Source: CAZSVP01 sp964637185
Lineage (GTDB): Bacteria > Patescibacteriota > Saccharimonadia > CAILAD01 > BJGX01
Length of the DNA stretch: 8,966 bases
Reading direction: 5' to 3'
Assembly: GCA_964637185.1 (NCBI GenBank)
Contig: CAZWVB010000019.1
Coordinates: forward strand, 1-8,966
Both the position numbers and the translations under genes were made by a program. Below the pieces are notes generated by a model, which was given only the letters and a program-made list of their open reading frames with translations, had not been told where the DNA came from and ran no database searches. Every line of letters begins with the position of its first letter. Position 1 is the stretch's first letter. Of the stretch, positions 6,613 through 8,966 are shown in pieces.

Positions 6613-7676
6613 CCGCGGTTGATAGTACTTCTTATTGCTTCCCACATCTGCGGATGTCCATGCTGGCGTAGCCAATACCACCACTCAACACCCCATAGGT
6701 CAAAATCTTTGATGTGGGTAGAGCGGGCGTAGGCAATGTTGTCAGCTAGTTTGTCAGGATTCATGCTCTTTTGGGCTTCATTGTAGCTGAGGTACTCGTT
6801 GCCCATCGGGCCCCATGCCTCGGCTTGCAGCTCGTGGATCTTGATATTAGCTCCAGTGTAGAAGTGTATGATGGCCGCTTTCCACCAATTGAACCATCCA
6901 CCCTGCGGATACACATAATAATTGTGACACCAGCCGCACCAAACCGTACGGTACATCGAAAAACCGTAGTCACTAGTGAATGGACCAACTATTGGGAAGC
7001 CAAATTGATCGGACTGGCTCAAGACGATGGGTCGTGACATCTTATCAGCACGCTGCAAAGTACGGAGTTCGCGCATCAGTGCAAGATTGGTGAGATTTTG
7101 TTTGGGGCATTGTCCGAAATTACGTAGCAAGAACTCGTTTTCGAGCTGCCACTTCTCAATAGTTGGCTCATTACTATAGTGCTCGGCTATCGCAGCTATC
7201 AAAGCATTGGCACGATCGGATACCTCTTTGGTATTGTTTCTATCTAGCCACTGTGGGTAGTAGCATTCTGGTACACGGAGGGTTTTTTGGCCTACCACTA
7301 CTGTCAGTTTGGCATTGTGTTGCTTGGCTTGTTCGATCATCCAATCCAGCTCAGAAAAATTGTATTGTCCTGGTGCAGACTCAACTCTATCCCAATAGGC
7401 GGCAACACGGATGTGCTTGAAGCCGAGATCTTCAAGCATATTGGTATAGTTGTCATGCCAATCACTACCGTAGCGCTCGGCCTGGACTTGGCTGAAGCTC
7501 ACGCCGATCTGCTCAGGTTTGTTTTTTTGTTGCCAGGCAAATACCAACATCAAAACAACTGACAATAGTATAAGTCCGCCGATCATACAGACAGCCGCAA
7601 TAGCTAGTATTTTGGCCAGTGTTTTAGCTGTAGAGCGCTGGTTATTTGTGCTTGGTGTGCTAGATGTTTCGCGCAT
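6609..7676 (-). CDS. Membrane-anchored GH-A clan type glycoside hydrolase
   Basis: A 355-residue protein with one N-terminal transmembrane helix (about 24-48) after a Ser/Thr-rich cytoplasmic tail, then an outer TIM-barrel-like domain from about 55. The pattern fits GH-A clan glycosidases (GH5/GH39/GH42-like). FKHIRVAAYWDRVE (86-99) followed by PGQYNFSELD (102-111) is the typical second-strand region. Asn180-Glu181 in WQLENEF is the acid/base signature, and Glu286 in ELQAEAWGP is a plausible nucleophile. WGVEWWYWL (328-336) fits the last strand. The domain thus looks catalytically intact and should cut a polysaccharide or glycan outside the membrane; the substrate is unknown. Four cysteines in the outer domain (138, 190, 247, 250) could form disulfides. 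No Shine-Dalgarno is present, and the predicted leader is only about ten bases. The TAG stop (6611-6609) interlocks with the TAA of the GT4 gene. Confidence 0.82.
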   Translation of the reverse strand: MRETSSTPSTNNQRSTAKTLAKILAIAAVCMIGGLILLSVVLMLVFAWQQKNKPEQIGVSFSQVQAERYGSDWHDNYTNMLEDLGFKHIRVAAYWDRVESAPGQYNFSELDWMIEQAKQHNAKLTVVVGQKTLRVPECYYPQWLDRNNTKEVSDRANALIAAIAEHYSNEPTIEKWQLENEFLLRNFGQCPKQNLTNLALMRELRTLQRADKMSRPIVLSQSDQFGFPIVGPFTSDYGFSMYRTVWCGWCHNYYVYPQGGWFNWWKAAIIHFYTGANIKIHELQAEAWGPMGNEYLSYNEAQKSMNPDKLADNIAYARSTHIKDFDLWGVEWWYWLRQHGHPQMWEAIRSTINRG

Positions 7677-7678
7677 AT

Positions 7679-7690
7679 CAAACTGGTTTG
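7679..7690. repeat. Small inverted repeat in the divergent promoter region
   Basis: CAAAC (7679-7683) and GTTTG (7686-7690) flank TG. The repeat covers the predicted start of the minus-strand transcript and the TG of the plus-strand extended -10, so a bound protein would touch both promoters. Five-base arms are short and could be chance. Confidence 0.3.
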
Positions 7691-7701
7691 TTATAATAGC
7701 A
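7689..7701. promoter_or_regulatory. Shared divergent promoter with one symmetrical extended -10
   Basis: The core at 7692-7698 (TATAATA) serves both strands. The plus strand reads TG-T-TATAAT (7689-7697), a perfect TGn-extended -10 for the DUF308 gene at 7733. The minus strand reads TG-C-TATTAT (7701-7693), an extended -10 with one mismatch for the glycosidase gene at 7676. No good -35 box is seen on either side, as expected for extended -10 promoters. RNA polymerase could open only one direction at a time. Confidence 0.6.
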
Positions 7702-7720
7702 CTAATACCAAATATTTAAT

Positions 7721-7725
7721 AGGAG
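7721..7725 (+). promoter_or_regulatory. Shine-Dalgarno of the DUF308 gene
   Basis: AGGAG, seven bases before the ATG at 7733, ideal spacing. It supports the start choice. Confidence 0.8.
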
Positions 7726-7732
7726 TATTTAC

Positions 7733-8293
7733 ATGGCTAAGTCAGTTGCAAAAACAAAAAATGAAGATCCGATATTGGTTGGTCTTCGCAGTACAACATT
7801 GTTTGGGGTATTGATCCTACTGGTGGGTGTAGCAATGCTATTCTTCCCAGCTTACAGTACCTATCTATCAGCTGCTGTGTTTGGCTGGTTGATTATTTTT
7901 GCGGGTATTGTATCGGTATTCAATGCTATAGTGCGTCGCGAGTCTGGTTTCTGGGGAAGATTGATACTAGGTATCATTTTCTTCTTGCTCGGTGCCTTCG
8001 TATTGCGTAATCCGTTTACTTTCATCACTACCGTCACGCTGTTTATCATTGCTTACTTCTTTGTGGCTGGTATCTTCGATGTGGTGGAGTCACTGGTCAA
8101 CAAGAATGTACCCAATCGTGGCTTTATGGCTGTCAAAGGTGTGATCGACTTAATCCTAGCGATCATACTATGGAGTGCATTTCCCAACACAGCGCTTTGG
8201 TTGATCGGTCTATTGCTAGGCATCAACTTCATCATGACTGGTATTGTCATGATGGTAGCTAGCTCAGCTATCAAGTCCGAGTACAAAAGCTAA
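7733..8293 (+). CDS. DUF308/HdeD-family six-helix membrane protein
   Basis: A 186-residue, almost wholly hydrophobic protein with six predicted helices, roughly 21-38, 45-65, 74-91, 97-119, 132-150 and 153-176. It reads as three helix pairs in which each first helix carries a G-x-x-x-L-L-x-G type pattern and two are followed by a Pro (FFP at 37-39, RNP at 92-94). This is the layout of the DUF308/HdeD family. HdeD of Escherichia coli is linked to acid resistance, but the biochemical role of the family is unknown, and acid resistance should not be assumed here. The gene has its own extended -10 promoter and Shine-Dalgarno and ends in a strong terminator, so it is probably a single-gene transcript. 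Confidence 0.85.
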   Translation: MAKSVAKTKNEDPILVGLRSTTLFGVLILLVGVAMLFFPAYSTYLSAAVFGWLIIFAGIVSVFNAIVRRESGFWGRLILGIIFFLLGAFVLRNPFTFITTVTLFIIAYFFVAGIFDVVESLVNKNVPNRGFMAVKGVIDLILAIILWSAFPNTALWLIGLLLGINFIMTGIVMMVASSAIKSEYKS

Positions 8294-8312
8294 TCAAATT
8301 TAGTACCGCAAC

Positions 8313-8341
8313 AAAAAGCCGCCAGACATAGGCGGCTTTTT
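8313..8341 (+). terminator. Strong intrinsic terminator after the DUF308 gene
   Basis: AAAAAGCCGCC (8313-8323) pairs perfectly over 11 bases with GGCGGCTTTTT (8331-8341) around a seven-base loop, with the T-tract built into the stem. The A-tract on the other side would also let it work on the minus strand. It begins 20 bases after the stop codon. Confidence 0.93.
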
Positions 8342-8345
8342 GGTA

Positions 8346-8354
8346 TGGTATAGT
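8346..8354 (+). promoter_or_regulatory. Extended -10 promoter of the dihydroorotase gene
   Basis: TG-G-TATAGT is a TGn-extended -10 with one mismatch to TATAAT. It starts five bases after the terminator, and the -35 position falls in the terminator loop and arm with no -35 match. The predicted transcript starts near 8361, giving a leader of about 13 bases. Confidence 0.55.
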
Positions 8355-8364
8355 AGATTTTTAT

Positions 8365-8369
8365 GGAGG
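8365..8369 (+). promoter_or_regulatory. Shine-Dalgarno of the dihydroorotase gene
   Basis: GGAGG, four bases before the ATG at 8374. It supports this as the true start, so the protein lacks the N-terminal extension seen in many bacterial dihydroorotases. Confidence 0.8.
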
Positions 8370-8373
8370 AAGT

Positions 8374-8966
8374 ATGTCCAAAACAATTTCATTACCAGGC
8401 CTAATCGATCCACATGTGCATTTGCGTGATCCAGGACAGACCCACAAAGAAGATTTCTTTACTGGTACTAGTGCGGCATTGGCTGGTGGCTACACCACCA
8501 TCATGGATATGCCCAACAACGCCGAGCCTATTACTACACTAGAGCGACTAGAGCAGAAGATGGAGAGTGCGAGCAGACAGATCGTGTGCGATGTAGGCTT
8601 TCACTTTGGCACTCTGGGAGACAATTTTGACGAGTTTCGCAAAGTGATCGACAAAGTCTGCGGCCTCAAGATATATATGAATGTGACGACTGGTAACTTC
8701 ATAGTAGACAAAGACAAACTTATAGAGATATATAAAGCCTGGCCGAGCGACAAGCCTATCCTGCTACATGCCGAGGACGATGTTCTTTATCTGGTCGAGG
8801 ACGCGGTACGCCAGACCAAAAAAACCACCTATGTGTGTCATGTGAGTAGTGAGACCGAGCTGAGCTTCGTGGTCCGTATGAAAGACGAAGGATTTCCGGT
8901 CTATAGTGGTGTTACTCCGCACCATTTGCTGCTGAGTGTGGAGGATGAGCACAAGCACGGCGCTTA
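8374..8966 (+). CDS. pyrC: Dihydroorotase, CAD-like short form (3' partial)
   Basis: The first 197 residues of a zinc amidohydrolase that interconverts N-carbamoyl-aspartate and dihydroorotate in pyrimidine synthesis. The frame runs off the right edge. The protein begins almost directly with the first barrel strand, SLPGLIDPHVHLRDPG (6-21), so the usual N-terminal small domain of type I enzymes is mostly missing. Metal ligands visible are His14 and His16 (HxH), Lys99 in GLKIY (the carboxylated bridging lysine), His132 in LLHAED and His156 in VCHVSS. The catalytic Asp lies beyond the window. MPNN (46-49) replaces the usual MPNT. Spacings of 83, 33 and 24 residues between ligands, plus THKEDF, AALAGG and TPHHLLLS, resemble the dihydroorotase domain of human CAD as I remember it. 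Could be pyrC or a related amidohydrolase, but dihydroorotase fits clearly best. Confidence 0.92.
   Translation, partial: MSKTISLPGLIDPHVHLRDPGQTHKEDFFTGTSAALAGGYTTIMDMPNNAEPITTLERLEQKMESASRQIVCDVGFHFGTLGDNFDEFRKVIDKVCGLKIYMNVTTGNFIVDKDKLIEIYKAWPSDKPILLHAEDDVLYLVEDAVRQTKKTTYVCHVSSETELSFVVRMKDEGFPVYSGVTPHHLLLSVEDEHKHGA

Noticed and set aside
6927..6941. WCGWC on the minus strand, resembling a thioredoxin active site
   Set aside because: It lies inside the TIM-barrel-like glycosidase with no thioredoxin fold around it; most likely structural cysteines.
1..8966. CRISPR arrays, tRNA or rRNA genes, insertion sequences, recoded stop codons
   Set aside because: No regularly spaced repeats, cloverleaf or rRNA signatures, transposase motifs or in-frame TGA use were found by eye on either strand.

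Overview
This window looks like a slice of a compact bacterial chromosome with middling GC (lines I sampled outside one GC-rich gene run about 40-58%). The organism is most plausibly a Patescibacteria/CPR member of the Saccharibacteria type. That assignment is an inference from the tight packing, overlapping gene ends, mixed Shine-Dalgarno use, a possible leaderless start and the envelope-centred content. There is no marker gene here to settle it. The standard genetic code fits every gene. There are seven protein genes, two of them cut by the window edges. There are no RNA genes, insertion sequences or CRISPR, and no gap over 300 bases.

Layout: (1) 2-2554 (+) is the 3' part of a large membrane protein joining an O-antigen ligase/polymerase-type domain to a GT-C glycosyltransferase domain. 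(2) 2532-4181 (-) is an ArnT-like GT-C glycosyltransferase that meets gene 1 tail to tail with a 23-base overlap. (3) 4243-5349 (-) is a secreted protein with three LGFP-type repeats and an NlpC/P60- or CHAP-like cysteine peptidase domain. It is much richer in GC than its neighbours and looks acquired. (4) 5473-6612 (+) is a GT4 glycosyltransferase with a TATAAT box so close to its ATG that the mRNA may be leaderless. (5) 6609-7676 (-) is a membrane-anchored GH-A type glycoside hydrolase whose stop codon interlocks with that of the GT4 gene. (6) 7733-8293 (+) is a six-helix DUF308/HdeD-family membrane protein, divergent from gene 5 across one shared symmetrical -10 element, and ended by a strong intrinsic terminator. 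(7) 8374-8966 (+) is the 5' part of a dihydroorotase resembling the dihydroorotase domain of animal CAD.

Genes 1-5 read as a cell-surface locus. A cytoplasmic GT4 enzyme could build a lipid-linked glycan, two polyprenyl-phosphate-sugar-type GT-C enzymes could decorate it, and a ligase/polymerase domain could polymerise it or transfer it to an acceptor. A surface-anchored glycosidase and a secreted wall peptidase could trim envelope polymers, either its own or those of another cell. Genes 6 and 7 are probably unrelated neighbours (membrane protein, pyrimidine synthesis).

The most interesting points are the GC-rich LGFP-peptidase gene, a domain combination typical of actinobacteria and possibly aimed at an actinobacterial wall; the ligase/GT-C fusion; and the promoter architecture, with several TGn-extended -10 boxes, one of them readable on both strands.
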